NCBI GenBank assembly: GCA_023511875.1
Contig: JAIMAQ010000004.1
Span: forward strand, 121,096 to 185,095
DNA length: 64,000 bases
Reading direction: 5' to 3'
Origin: Thermoflavifilum sp.
GTDB taxonomy: Bacteria; Bacteroidota; Bacteroidia; Chitinophagales; Chitinophagaceae
Shown piece after piece: positions 17,713-26,467 of this stretch; positions within the stretch are counted from its first letter, which is position 1, and each line of letters begins with the position of its first letter. The position numbers and the translations under genes are program-made. Under the pieces are notes generated by a model. That model saw only the letters and a program-made list of their open reading frames with translations. It made no database searches and was not told the origin of the DNA.

Positions 17713-18033
17713 TCAAAACATCGGAGGCTGCGGTGTGGTAGAATTCATTCCTCCACCGGCTTCAGGAGTGCTAGGCGCTTCTCCTCCAGCCTTCTTAGGT
17801 GCGGCCTTCTTTTTACGCGTAGCTGCTTTCTTACGTGGAGCTGCTTTTTTACGTGTAGCCGCTTTTTTCTTTCTGGTAGCCGCTTTTTTCTTTCTGGTAG
17901 CTGCTTTTTTACGGCCACGTGCTGCTTTCTTTCTTACAGCTACTTTTTTACGTGTAGCTGCTTTTTTCTTTCTGGTAGCCGCTTTTTTCTTACTAGCGGC
18001 CTTTTTGCTTGCTCTTTTTTTTGGTCTTGCCAT
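17713..18033 (-). CDS. histone H1-like Lys/Ala-rich DNA-binding protein
   Basis: The 106-residue product starts MARPKKRASKK and is built of repeated KKAATRKK-type units to about residue 82. A neutral tail of Gly, Pro and Thr follows. Such tails of Lys, Ala and Arg resemble eukaryotic histone H1 and chlamydial Hc1, and are known in Bacteroidota as small nucleoid proteins that bind DNA non-specifically. I chose the ATG at 18033 because a longer frame from 18084 would add a hydrophobic 17-residue leader that does not fit the family. The gene's repeats make it prone to length change. It follows rpmA on the same strand and ends at a strong terminator. Confidence 0.85.
   Translation of the reverse strand: MARPKKRASKKAASKKKAATRKKKAATRKKVAVRKKAARGRKKAATRKKKAATRKKKAATRKKAAPRKKAATRKKKAAPKKAGGEAPSTPEAGGGMNSTTPQPPMF
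17800..18010 (-). repeat. degenerate 21-bp tandem repeats inside the H1-like gene
   Basis: The coding strand repeats 21-bp units for seven residues such as KKAATRK, seen on the plus strand as recurring TTTTTTCTTTCTGGTAGC blocks alternating with TTTTTTACGTGTAGC variants. Two copies near 17867-17908 are almost identical. The boundaries are approximate. Confidence 0.75.
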
Positions 18034-18096
18034 AACTGTGAATTTTGGGTTAGTAATAAAAAATAAAAACTTTATGGCAAGCACAACCGTTTAGGC

Positions 18097-18369
18097 TTAG
18101 GCCTCAGCAGGAGTGCTCATGGGAATCACCGAAACAATCGTGCGGTCATTCTTTCCTTTTTTAAATTCGACCACACCATCAACCAACGCAAAAATGGTAA
18201 AATCTCTTCCCAAGCCTACATTTTTACCTGGATGATATACCGTGCCTCTTTGCCGCACAATGATATTACCGCTTTTCACAGGTTGTCCACCAAAAACTTT
18301 TACGCCTAAACGTTTACTCTGCGAATCGCGGCCATTCTTGACACTTCCTTCACCTTTTTTATGTGCCAT
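18097..18369 (-). CDS. rpmA: 50S ribosomal protein L27
   Basis: A clear L27: the start [20 protein letters not shown] is followed by [19 protein letters not shown] and [18 protein letters not shown]27 lies at the peptidyl-transferase centre of the large subunit. There is no N-terminal extension needing cleavage by a Prp-type protease, as found in Firmicutes. It is the second gene of the usual rplU-rpmA pair, 42 bp after rplU. Confidence 0.98.
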   Translation of the reverse strand: MAHKKGEGSVKNGRDSQSKRLGVKVFGGQPVKSGNIIVRQRGTVYHPGKNVGLGRDFTIFALVDGVVEFKKGKNDRTIVSVIPMSTPAEA

Positions 18370-18411
18370 GTTACACGATTAAATTTAAAGTTAAAACATA
18401 AATATGAAACA

Positions 18412-18711
18412 TCAAACGATTTCTTCAATTTTAATACACGTAAACGCAGCACGAAATCCTATTTTCTTACGAAAGCCTTTTCTGCGCTTCATTTTAAAAG
18501 CAATTACTTTTTTACCCTTCGTATGATACTGAATGCTAGCTTTTACTATTTTCCCTGTGTTACCAGCAAGCAAACCTTCGTCGGTGACGAGCAACGGTAC
18601 GTTTTCAAAAACAACCGTGTCTCCTTCATTACCTTGCAAACGGTTTACCAGTAAGGACTCACCTGGTTTTACCTTAAATTGCTGCCCGGCTATTTGTACA
18701 ATCGCAAACAT
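18412..18711 (-). CDS. rplU: 50S ribosomal protein L21
   Basis: The 99-residue product has the L21 hallmarks: FAIVQIAGQQFKVKPGE at the start, then VVFENVPLL and a basic KGKKVIAFKMKRRKGFRKKIGFR stretch that binds 23S rRNA. It leads the rplU-rpmA operon and is preceded by a near-perfect Bacteroidota promoter. Confidence 0.98.
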   Translation of the reverse strand: MFAIVQIAGQQFKVKPGESLLVNRLQGNEGDTVVFENVPLLVTDEGLLAGNTGKIVKASIQYHTKGKKVIAFKMKRRKGFRKKIGFRAAFTCIKIEEIV

Positions 18712-18730
18712 GGTTTAGCCAAAATTTCTG

Positions 18731-18761
18731 CAAAGTTATTATTCGTTTTTAATATGACAAA
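18731..18761 (-). promoter_or_regulatory. rplU-rpmA promoter
   Basis: On the minus strand TTTG (18758-18761), 19 bases, then TAACTTTG (18731-18738). This matches the Bacteroidota TTTG-N19-TAnnTTTG promoter exactly and leaves a short leader before the ATG at 18711. Confidence 0.75.
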
Positions 18762-18810
18762 GTTTTTTGCATCGAGCAAGAATCTTCCTGATAGGGTAAG
18801 GGGTTTTTTA

Positions 18811-18818
18811 TACTTTTG
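18811..18818 (+). promoter_or_regulatory. candidate -7 element for the GH3-ddl-PASTA operon
   Basis: TACTTTTG matches TAnnTTTG and predicts a transcription start near 18825. It supports the ATG at 18845 over an in-frame ATG at 18818, which would lie upstream of the transcript start. Confidence 0.55.
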
Positions 18819-18844
18819 TGTGCAAAGTGAACAATGGTGGAGCA

Positions 18845-20347
18845 ATGAAAAGCGTGAAATCGTTTCTGGCAGCACCTCTTGCGGTGTATATCCGAAATCG
18901 GATTAAAAAACAAACGCTCACGGCGGTAGAAGATCAGCTGCATTTGTTACAGCAATTGCTCCGCGATGCTCAGCACACCATTTTTGGAAAGGCTCATCAT
19001 TTTCGTGATATTGCCCACTATCAAGAATATCGTGAAGCAGTACCCATTCGCGATTACGAAGCTTTTAAACCTTATATTGAAAAAATTAAGTCTGGTACAC
19101 AAAATGTACTTTGGAAGGGGCAACCACTGTATTTTGCAAAAACTTCAGGTACAACTAGTGGTGTCAAATACATTCCCATCAGTAAAGATTCTATTCATAA
19201 TCATATCGATACGGCTCGAAATGCTTTGCTATGCTATATTGCAGAGACGGGCAATCATCAACTTGCCGATGGCAAGATGATTTTCCTTTCTGGCTCACCC
19301 GCATTAGAGCGTGTAGGAGGAATTCCTACTGGTAGGTTGAGCGGTATCGTTAATCATCATGTTCCTCGTTATTTACGTACCAATCAGCTTCCTAGTTTTG
19401 AAACCAATTGCATAGAAGATTGGGAAACCAAGCTAGATAAAATCGTACAAGAAACCATCAATCAGCCTATGACACTGATCAGCGGTATTCCGCCTTGGAT
19501 GCAGATGTACTTTGATCGGCTGCAAGCGGTGAGTGGCAAAAAAATAAAAGAATTGTTTCCCCATCTTACGTTGATTGTACATGGAGGTGTAAACTTTGAA
19601 CCTTACCGTCGAAAGTTGATGGATAGCTTAGGAGCACCGGTTGATACCTTGGAAACTTATCCTGCATCTGAAGGCTTTCTAGCTTTTCAAGATCAGTTGC
19701 AAGAAGAAGGGTTATTGCTCAATACGCATAGCGGTATTTTTTTTGAATTTGTTCCTGCCGATGAAATTTTTCAGCCCAATCCTACTCGCTTGCATTTAGG
19801 AGAGGTGCGCACGGGTGTCAACTATGCGATACTCATTACTAGCAATGCAGGTCTTTGGGCATATAATTTGGGAGATACTGTTCGATTTGTGTCGCTCAAT
19901 CCTTATCGTCTTGTCGTAACGGGTCGGGTTTCTCATTTTATTTCGGCTTTCGGTGAGCATGTGATTGCTGAAGAAGTAGAACAAAGCCTACAAGCTGTGG
20001 CCGAACGTTTCCAGGCTAAAATCGTTGAATTTACTGTTGCTCCACGTGTAGAAGTAGAAACGGGCAAACCTTATCACGAATGGTATATTGAATTTGAACA
20101 AATGCCAGCTGATTTAGAAGCTTTTGCAGCGGCACTGGATCAACAAGTGCGCAACAGGAATATTTATTACAACGATTTAATTACAGGTCATATCTTAGAT
20201 CGCTTGCATATTAGGCTGGTGCGAAAAAATGGCTTTATCGATTACATGCGTGCTATTGGGAAATTGGGTGGACAAAATAAATTGCCTCGATTGAGCAATG
20301 ATCGCTATATTGCAGATGCCTTGCAACCTTATCTTATTTCCTTATGA
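18845..20347 (+). CDS. GH3 auxin-responsive-promoter family acyl-adenylating amide synthetase
   Basis: The 500-residue product belongs to the GH3 family of acyl-AMP-forming amide synthetases. Recognisable pieces are FAKTSGTTSGVKYIPIS (ATP-phosphate loop), ETYPASEGFLAFQ, and YNLGDTVRFVSLNPYRLVVTGR with a hinge to the small C-terminal domain. Plant members join amino acids to hormones; the bacterial substrate is unknown. The ATG at 18845 has GGTGGAG just upstream and starts at the usual KSVKSFLAAPLA. Its stop overlaps the start of ddl (ATGA), so translation is coupled to D-Ala-D-Ala ligase, hinting at an envelope-related amide-forming role. Confidence 0.88.
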   Translation: MKSVKSFLAAPLAVYIRNRIKKQTLTAVEDQLHLLQQLLRDAQHTIFGKAHHFRDIAHYQEYREAVPIRDYEAFKPYIEKIKSGTQNVLWKGQPLYFAKTSGTTSGVKYIPISKDSIHNHIDTARNALLCYIAETGNHQLADGKMIFLSGSPALERVGGIPTGRLSGIVNHHVPRYLRTNQLPSFETNCIEDWETKLDKIVQETINQPMTLISGIPPWMQMYFDRLQAVSGKKIKELFPHLTLIVHGGVNFEPYRRKLMDSLGAPVDTLETYPASEGFLAFQDQLQEEGLLLNTHSGIFFEFVPADEIFQPNPTRLHLGEVRTGVNYAILITSNAGLWAYNLGDTVRFVSLNPYRLVVTGRVSHFISAFGEHVIAEEVEQSLQAVAERFQAKIVEFTVAPRVEVETGKPYHEWYIEFEQMPADLEAFAAALDQQVRNRNIYYNDLITGHILDRLHIRLVRKNGFIDYMRAIGKLGGQNKLPRLSNDRYIADALQPYLISL

Positions 20348-21396
20348 CTCAAGCATTGAATCATATCTCCCAAAGAATTGCTGTAGTGTGTGGTGGATAT
20401 TCAGGTGAATATGAAATCTCTTTACTTAGTGCTGATACCGTGATGCAGCATTTGCAGACAGCTGGCTATGAAGTACATAAAGTCTTGATTACGAAAGATG
20501 GATGGTTTGCCATTAGTCCTACAGGCGAGCGTTTCCCGATAGATAAAAATGATTTTTCGGCTTTGTATCCTGGCCAACGCTTGCATTTCGATGTTGTTTT
20601 TAATATCATCCATGGTACACCAGGTGAAGATGGTCGTTTGCAGGGATATTTAGATATGCTTGGTATCCCCTACACTGGCTGTAATGCAATTACTTCAGCA
20701 ATAACTTTTAATAAATCTTTTTGTAATCGTGTGGTTCAAAGTTTTGGTGTGGTAAAAGTAGCGCAAAGCGTGCATCTAATGAAAGATCAACCCTTTGATA
20801 TTGAGAAGCTAAAGGCTTTTTTACATTTTCCTTGTTTTGTTAAACCTGCCGAAGGGGGCTCGAGTGTGGGAGCTTCAAAGGTGAAGCATGCCGATGAGCT
20901 GGAGCAAGCCATCCAGAAGGCTTTTGCTGTAGATCAGCAAATTTTAATTGAAACGTTTATTAAAGGTAGAGAATTAACTTGTGGATTGTTTGCAGATATC
21001 CATCAACATATTACGGTATTACCTATTACAGAAATTATTCCCCATAAAGAGTTTTTTGATTATGAGGCTAAATACACTCCTGGAGTCTCCGATGAAATCA
21101 CTCCGGCCCGAATATCAATAGATGTTCGAAACCGTATTGCCGATGTTGCCAAAACCATATATATAAAGTTCAATTGCAAAGGACTAGTGCGTATTGATTT
21201 TATTTTAGAAGAAGGCACAAACGACTTATACTTTTTAGAGATCAACACGATACCTGGTCAGTCGGCCAATAGTATTGTTCCGCAGCAAATTAAAGCTGCT
21301 GGATTAGAATTGGGTGAAGTATACCGGCAATTGATAGAAGATGCCTTAGCTCGTTATATTCCCCGAACTAAAACAGATACTTATACAGCCGTATGA
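20344..21396 (+). CDS. ddl: D-alanine--D-alanine ligase
   Basis: An ATP-grasp ligase of 350 residues. The N-terminal GGYSGEYEISLLSA is the Ddl start motif. HGTPGEDGRLQGYLDMLGIPYTG, the ATP-binding GGSSVGASKV, and the metal-site strand DLYFLEINTIPGQSANSIVPQQ are all intact. It makes the D-Ala-D-Ala dipeptide for peptidoglycan. It overlaps the previous and the next gene by 4 bases each, forming a tight three-gene unit. Confidence 0.97.
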   Translation: MTQALNHISQRIAVVCGGYSGEYEISLLSADTVMQHLQTAGYEVHKVLITKDGWFAISPTGERFPIDKNDFSALYPGQRLHFDVVFNIIHGTPGEDGRLQGYLDMLGIPYTGCNAITSAITFNKSFCNRVVQSFGVVKVAQSVHLMKDQPFDIEKLKAFLHFPCFVKPAEGGSSVGASKVKHADELEQAIQKAFAVDQQILIETFIKGRELTCGLFADIHQHITVLPITEIIPHKEFFDYEAKYTPGVSDEITPARISIDVRNRIADVAKTIYIKFNCKGLVRIDFILEEGTNDLYFLEINTIPGQSANSIVPQQIKAAGLELGEVYRQLIEDALARYIPRTKTDTYTAV

Positions 21397-22208
21397 ATCC
21401 AATTCGCTGGTTATTACAAAAATCATTTTGGGTAAATCTATTAGCAGTATGTATGCTGATCATATTGCTTGGAGTAATATTTTTTGCTTCCCTCAGATGG
21501 ATCACTCGTCATGGTGAAACCGCCACGGTGCCCAATGTCACGGGTAAATCTTATGAGGAGGCAACACGTTTGCTCTTACAGGATCATTTTCAAGTGGTGG
21601 TACAAGATTCGGGATATGTGGATACTCTGCCTCCATTTACAGTGTTGCGTCAAGAACCCGAACCACAAGCAGTCGTCAAGATTTATCGAACCATTTATCT
21701 CACGCTCAACAAAGTTGAACCTCCTCTGGCTGCCATGCCCAACCTCATCAACATGTCGTATCGCAGCGCAGTACTCACTTTGCAGACCTTGAAACTCCAA
21801 CTAGGAGATACCATTTACAAACCCGATATTGCGCGTAATGCTGTACTGGCGCAGCTGTATAATGGCCAACCTATCAAGCCGGGCACTATGATTCCAGAGG
21901 GAAGTCGTATTACGCTGATATTGGGCGATGGCATTGGCAATCAAGCCAATCCCGTACCCAACCTCATAGGGCTCACTTTTTTACAGGCCCGTGAATTACT
22001 CAGTGCCAGCAATCTTGCAGTAGGTGTAGTCTTGTTTGATGGACCTATTACAGACACCAATAATGCTTATGTATACAAACAGATTCCTGCACCATTCAAT
22101 GTCAATGGCCAACCTAATCTTATTTATGCCGGGCAAAGCATTGATATGTGGGTTTCGCAGATTCCACGCGATAGCACTGGCCAGCCTTTACCTCAGCGTC
22201 CATTTTGA
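21393..22208 (+). CDS. membrane-anchored PASTA-domain protein
   Basis: The 271-residue product has one transmembrane helix near the N-terminus (about 12-36). Three PASTA-like repeats follow (about 42-110, 112-180 and 185-258), each beginning with a VPNVTG, MPNLIN or VPNLIGL motif and containing an exponent-like DG/QPEP segment. There is no kinase domain. PASTA modules bind muropeptides or lipid II, so coupling to ddl by a 4-base overlap fits a cell-wall role at the periplasmic face of the inner membrane. Its exact function is unknown. Confidence 0.9.
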   Translation: MNPIRWLLQKSFWVNLLAVCMLIILLGVIFFASLRWITRHGETATVPNVTGKSYEEATRLLLQDHFQVVVQDSGYVDTLPPFTVLRQEPEPQAVVKIYRTIYLTLNKVEPPLAAMPNLINMSYRSAVLTLQTLKLQLGDTIYKPDIARNAVLAQLYNGQPIKPGTMIPEGSRITLILGDGIGNQANPVPNLIGLTFLQARELLSASNLAVGVVLFDGPITDTNNAYVYKQIPAPFNVNGQPNLIYAGQSIDMWVSQIPRDSTGQPLPQRPF

Positions 22209-22233
22209 ATGAGGATCAATTTTATGGGGTGGT

Positions 22234-22263
22234 TTTGCAACAGCTGTAAACTTTGTAATTTTG
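22234..22263 (+). promoter_or_regulatory. rhodanese gene promoter
   Basis: TTTG (22234-22237), 18 bases, TAATTTTG (22256-22263). This is a close match to the Bacteroidota promoter and lies 25 bases before the ATG at 22289. Confidence 0.65.
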
Positions 22264-22288
22264 GAGCATATAAAAATCGATTTTTTCT

Positions 22289-22603
22289 ATGGATTTTATT
22301 ACAGTTGAAGAGTTGAAGCAACGTTTGGATGCAGGAGAAGAGCTTTACATTCTCGATGTGCGTGAGCCCCATGAACATGAGGAGTTTAATATTGGGGGAA
22401 AATTGATTCCGCTTGGAGAAATTCGTGCGATGATGATCGATGAAATCGAAGACTGGAAAGATAAAGAAGTGATTGTGTATTGCCGCAGCGGCAATCGCAG
22501 TGGGCAAGCTTGCCAGATCCTGGAATCCTTTGGGTTTGTAAGGCCGCGAAATCTGGAGGGCGGTATTCTTCGCTGGAAAGAAAAGTTTGGCAACCAGCCC
22601 TAA
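22289..22603 (+). CDS. single-domain rhodanese-like protein
   Basis: The 104-residue product is one rhodanese domain: ILDVREPHEHEEFNIGGKLIPLGEI, then the catalytic loop VYCRSGNRSGQAC with the active Cys in CRSGNRS, and a C-terminal GGILRWKEKFG. Such GlpE/PspE-like proteins transfer sulfane sulfur from thiosulfate or persulfide carriers. There is no signal peptide, so it is cytoplasmic. It is a single-gene unit, convergent with the MG2/plug gene 6 bp away. Confidence 0.94.
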   Translation: MDFITVEELKQRLDAGEELYILDVREPHEHEEFNIGGKLIPLGEIRAMMIDEIEDWKDKEVIVYCRSGNRSGQACQILESFGFVRPRNLEGGILRWKEKFGNQP

Positions 22604-22609
22604 AGAGCT

Positions 22610-25057
22610 TCACGGCTCTGCACTCAGTATAGTGTCGAGTCTACCTATTCTACCTTGATCATCTATTCCCTCAATGACCACATGAAAGCGATGCGTAACA
22701 TCGTTGTTGTAAAAAGAGATTTGTGCCGGACCCAGTAGACTATCGGCCTTGAGGTAAGGATTCCAGTACAGGGTCATGCGCTGATCGGGTAAGTCCTGGT
22801 TTGGATGGGGCAAGCTATAATCTGGGGAGTAAAATTGTTTTACCAGCGTATACCCTAATTTCCTATCACGTGCTAATCCGCCAGTTGCCGAGCTGCTACT
22901 TCCTTTTTTGGTATACACGGCAATAGCCCCATTTGCCCCATTAAATCCGCCCATAAAAGGTGGGCGAAACACTTTTACCAGTGCTATATCGTTGACATTA
23001 ATACTGCTCAAGGTTTGAGCATCTACGGGCATTTCATCGAGGTATAAGGCTGGAGTACCACCTCTCCAAGTGATAACGGGATTGCTCAAGTCGCCCGTAA
23101 TACTCAAGCCTGCCACCCGACCTTGAAGATATTGGAAGATATTGGTATAGGCCATAGGTTCATGGGTAAGGTCGAAGCTTACTGCATCTCCCCCTCGAAA
23201 CATGCCACTGGTATATTCTTCATCCAATTGATCGGCAGCAGTTTTTTTCTGTCCCGTGATGGTTACCGACTGTAGCAGAATACTACGGCTGGTGATCATT
23301 CGATTAATGCGATTACGTTCCTGAGCTGCTGTTAGAAACTGAATGAGTTGTTCTTTGTTTTGGATGATGGGTGGATGAAGCGGTTCTTCTAATGGCACAT
23401 GAGTAAGATTATCTATAAATGAGCCCGCGATATGGATATTGTTAGTAGAAAACTGATCTTTACCAGTTTGTCCCTGAAAAAACACTTGTGCAGTATCATG
23501 AAATTTTAACCCGGTTACCATAAATTGTCCCAGGTTATTCACGGGGGCACTCACAAAAAAGGTTTGGGTATCGGCGGGAGCCCGAATAATCATGTTTACT
23601 GAGCCTCCGCTCATCGCATAGGCTTGTCCCTTAATGACCAAATAATCATTTTCTGCAGGGAAGCGAATGGTGGGATATTGGTTTTGAAGAATTTTTTCCC
23701 AGCTAAAGCGTCGCCAGCCATGGGTGAGCATCACCAGGTCGAGCGCTTTAAGGGTAGTAGTATCGGTATTACGGAAATACCAGCCAGGATGGAAGATGAA
23801 GCCTTTGAGATCGGAGGTGAGTAGGGTATTCGACAAGATATTGTTTTCATCGGGAAACGATACAATTGCATCGGCATCGGTAATAGAAATCGAAAATTGC
23901 CCGTTTATTGCCTGAGGCGCTGAGAAGCTCCATAGGTTATGGCCACGCTCGGTGGTGCGCAGTTGATCGGCCTTGAGCTGGAGGTTTAGTTGATCGGGCT
24001 GCCGGACAAAGACCAGTCGCTCGGCTAATGGCAGGCCAGTAGTGTCAAACACAGTGATGTGTAAGATGCCCGATGGCAGCCGTTCGGTAGGAATCATTCC
24101 TCCAGAAAGGCCTTCATCGAAATCAATATCGGCCATAAATACGGGCACTTCTTCCATCTGGGCAATTATTTTCAAGTGGTTGTATCGTGCTTTATGGGTT
24201 TCGCTGCGGGCTACATTAAAAAAAATATGAGTAGGTACGGTATATGAATTGAGCACATGCAAAACTATTCCTTCAGGTTTGGCAGGCGGCAAAGCAAACG
24301 ATTGCACGGCTCCATTGGCTTGTGTGAAGATGGCTCTGTAGGTATGATTGGGTTGAGGGGTAATCGAAAAACTGCCCATACCATCGTGCATACTATGCAA
24401 GATGGCTACAGTATGCCCTTGATCGTCTACTATTTTCCCTTCTACGTTGATAGGCAATCCATTTTCATCTACCGCGGCAAACGCCACTACCGATGGCAAG
24501 CCCATCACCAGATCGCCACCCTCGGGTAAGAATTTTACGCTATAACGAATATGAGATGCAGGAGATACTCGAGAGATTTGTTGTACCAATGAGTCGGGAA
24601 TGGCCTGCGAATGGGTATTGGCAGGGAATATGCGAATGTCTTTATAAAAAAGAAAATCCGGATCAAAATTCAACATCCAAGCAGTATAAGCCCGAATGCG
24701 ATAATTGCCTGGAAGGATTTTTTCATCTAATGTAAAATTGCCAGCAGCACCACCGTGTTCAATGGGCAAAATATCACGTAGTACAATATCACCTGCTGAA
24801 TTGATCAACTCCACATATAGATTCGTACTGAGAGGAGTTGGCGTACGATTGAGCGTAACATAGGCTTTAAACCAAATCGTATCGCCTGTTGCATAGTAGT
24901 CTTTATCGAATTGCAGATATACTTTTTCCTGTGGATATTTTTGATGAAAGGTATGTAAGGCCGATAAAATGCGTTCCCCAAGCGGGTCGTCGGCTACAAA
25001 GGAAATGCTTGCCAGTATGAGAAAAAAGCAAATGATCGAGATGATTTGTTTTTTCAT
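22610..25057 (-). CDS. MG2-domain outer-membrane protein with TonB plug domain and no barrel
   Basis: The 815-residue product has an N-terminal signal peptide and macroglobulin-like MG2 modules (about 45-150, including EKVYLQFDKDYYATGDTIWFKAYV and GNYRIRAYTAWMLN). More immunoglobulin-like domains follow, then a region ending in a TonB-receptor plug-like domain at about 620-730 (VTITGQK, YLQGRVAGLSI, PALYLDEMPVD, GGFNGANGAIAVYTKKG). No beta-barrel follows. This combination is common but uncharacterised in Bacteroidota. It is probably periplasmic or outer-membrane associated, with the plug-like domain as a protein-interaction module. It stands alone and converges on the rhodanese gene. Confidence 0.85.
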   Translation of the reverse strand: MKKQIISIICFFLILASISFVADDPLGERILSALHTFHQKYPQEKVYLQFDKDYYATGDTIWFKAYVTLNRTPTPLSTNLYVELINSAGDIVLRDILPIEHGGAAGNFTLDEKILPGNYRIRAYTAWMLNFDPDFLFYKDIRIFPANTHSQAIPDSLVQQISRVSPASHIRYSVKFLPEGGDLVMGLPSVVAFAAVDENGLPINVEGKIVDDQGHTVAILHSMHDGMGSFSITPQPNHTYRAIFTQANGAVQSFALPPAKPEGIVLHVLNSYTVPTHIFFNVARSETHKARYNHLKIIAQMEEVPVFMADIDFDEGLSGGMIPTERLPSGILHITVFDTTGLPLAERLVFVRQPDQLNLQLKADQLRTTERGHNLWSFSAPQAINGQFSISITDADAIVSFPDENNILSNTLLTSDLKGFIFHPGWYFRNTDTTTLKALDLVMLTHGWRRFSWEKILQNQYPTIRFPAENDYLVIKGQAYAMSGGSVNMIIRAPADTQTFFVSAPVNNLGQFMVTGLKFHDTAQVFFQGQTGKDQFSTNNIHIAGSFIDNLTHVPLEEPLHPPIIQNKEQLIQFLTAAQERNRINRMITSRSILLQSVTITGQKKTAADQLDEEYTSGMFRGGDAVSFDLTHEPMAYTNIFQYLQGRVAGLSITGDLSNPVITWRGGTPALYLDEMPVDAQTLSSINVNDIALVKVFRPPFMGGFNGANGAIAVYTKKGSSSSATGGLARDRKLGYTLVKQFYSPDYSLPHPNQDLPDQRMTLYWNPYLKADSLLGPAQISFYNNDVTHRFHVVIEGIDDQGRIGRLDTILSAEP

Positions 25058-25208
25058 CTGAAAATATTTTATTTTTCTAAAGGTATAAAGACAATTACTT
25101 TAGTTAAATGTTCATTCCCCTACTTAAAATGATGATGAAAATTTAGACATAAATATTTCCTCAACTCTCGATTAATCTTTTCATCCATTGAGCCTTAAAG
25201 TTACAGGT

Positions 25209-25838
25209 TTACAAAGAAAGATAATGAATGCCGGGGGTATATTCTCGATCCAGTGCTTGTACAATCAATTGAAACTCTTTTGATCGATGTTCAAAATCGG
25301 CATCCGATACATCGATCATGAGGGTTGGAAGCGATTGCTGGCGAATGTATTGTAAATACATTTCTTGAATTCGCTCCAAGTATTCATCTGGGATATGTTG
25401 CTCATAGCTTCGATTTCGTTTACGTATATTTTCCTGGAGTTTCCATATGGGGGCATAGAGATAAATGAGTATGTCGGGTTGTGGAATTTGTGGATGTATG
25501 ATATGAAATAATCGATTAAAAAGATGAAATTCATCGTCGGCCAGATTCACGCGGGCAAAAAGCAAAGATTTTACGAGCAGATAGTCACTAATCAGCAGTT
25601 GGCTAAACAAATCGGGTTGGGCAAAAAAACTTTTCATTTGTTGGTATCGCTCTGCTAAAAAAAACAACTCGAGTGGGAAGGCATATTGCTGAGGATTCTC
25701 GTAAAACTTTGGCAGAAAAGGATTGTCGGCAAATTGCTCGAGCATCACACGAGCTTGAAAATGATGGCCCAACATGCGAGCCAGCGTTGTTTTGCCAGCA
25801 CCAATATTGCCTTCGATGGTAATGAATTTGTATTTCAT
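25209..25838 (-). CDS. deoxynucleoside kinase
   Basis: The 209-residue product starts with a P-loop (EGNIGAGKTTLARML). It has the family's ERY motif (FFLAERYQQM) and a lid with RKRNRSYEQHIPDEYLERIQEMY. These match the deoxyadenosine/deoxyguanosine kinase family, which phosphorylates salvaged deoxynucleosides. The exact nucleoside cannot be read. It follows folK on the same strand after 23 bp, so the two share a transcript. Confidence 0.92.
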   Translation of the reverse strand: MKYKFITIEGNIGAGKTTLARMLGHHFQARVMLEQFADNPFLPKFYENPQQYAFPLELFFLAERYQQMKSFFAQPDLFSQLLISDYLLVKSLLFARVNLADDEFHLFNRLFHIIHPQIPQPDILIYLYAPIWKLQENIRKRNRSYEQHIPDEYLERIQEMYLQYIRQQSLPTLMIDVSDADFEHRSKEFQLIVQALDREYTPGIHYLSL

Positions 25839-25861
25839 GAGGGTTTAGACCAACAGTTTTT

Positions 25862-26395
25862 TTATCTTGCTGAAGCTTCGGTGTGTAGTTTAGGATAGTT
25901 TTGTATGGGAGGTAAACTCAATCGTGTCACGGCAGAAGTATCTGAGCATTGTTGTAAGAGCATATGCACGGTTTGTTGGTAAACAGGATGTACATAATGC
26001 GGAATCAATTCGCACAATGGTGCTAAAACAAATCTGCGCACGGCTATGCGTGGATGCGGCAATGTAAGCCGTGCCGATTGATAAATTAAATCATCATAAA
26101 AAATCAAGTCAATATCAATTACCCTTGGCTCCCAGATGCGTGTTCGTACTCTGCCTAGTTGCCTTTCAATATCCAGTGCTTGGTTGAGTACCTCTTCGGC
26201 AGATAGCGAGGTGCTTACTCGGAGTGCTTGATTTAGGTAATCGGGCTGGTCGTCATTCCCCCAACAAGCTGTTTCATATACTGAAGAAGCCTGTAATATT
26301 TCACCTATCTGATCCCGAATAGCAACAATAGCTTGTTGCAAGTAAGCATATCGGTCGCCTAAATTACCGCCCAACAATAGAATTACTTCGCTCAT
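25862..26395 (-). CDS. folK: 2-amino-4-hydroxy-6-hydroxymethyldihydropteridine pyrophosphokinase
   Basis: Clear HPPK of 177 residues: VILLLGGNLGDRYAYLQQAI, then the pterin/ATP segment RTRIWEPRVIDIDLIFYDD and LPHPRIAVRRFVLAPLCEL. It pyrophosphorylates hydroxymethyldihydropterin in folate synthesis, upstream of the folA-thyA pair found elsewhere in this window. I chose the ATG at 26395 because the family starts there and because a promoter core overlaps the DNA before it; a longer frame from 26455 would lie upstream of the transcript start. Confidence 0.95.
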   Translation of the reverse strand: MSEVILLLGGNLGDRYAYLQQAIVAIRDQIGEILQASSVYETACWGNDDQPDYLNQALRVSTSLSAEEVLNQALDIERQLGRVRTRIWEPRVIDIDLIFYDDLIYQSARLTLPHPRIAVRRFVLAPLCELIPHYVHPVYQQTVHMLLQQCSDTSAVTRLSLPPIQNYPKLHTEASAR

Positions 26396-26409
26396 GGATA
26401 AGTAGATGT

Positions 26410-26417
26410 CAAAAGTA
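26410..26417 (-). promoter_or_regulatory. candidate -7 element for folK
   Basis: TACTTTTG on the minus strand matches TAnnTTTG, 14 bases before the chosen folK ATG. It is back to back with the sppA element 11 bases away. Confidence 0.55.
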
Positions 26418-26428
26418 AGAATAAACCT

Positions 26429-26436
26429 TATTTTTG
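26429..26436 (+). promoter_or_regulatory. candidate -7 element for sppA
   Basis: TATTTTTG matches TAnnTTTG, 31 bases before the ATG at 26468. It forms a compact divergent promoter region with folK. Confidence 0.5.
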
Positions 26437-26467
26437 AAACGGTATTCAAGCACAAGATATTTATTTT

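Noticed and set aside
17735..18094. plus-strand Ala/Phe-rich frame over the H1-like gene
   Set aside because: It is the reverse-complement reading of Lys/Ala repeats and has no family features.
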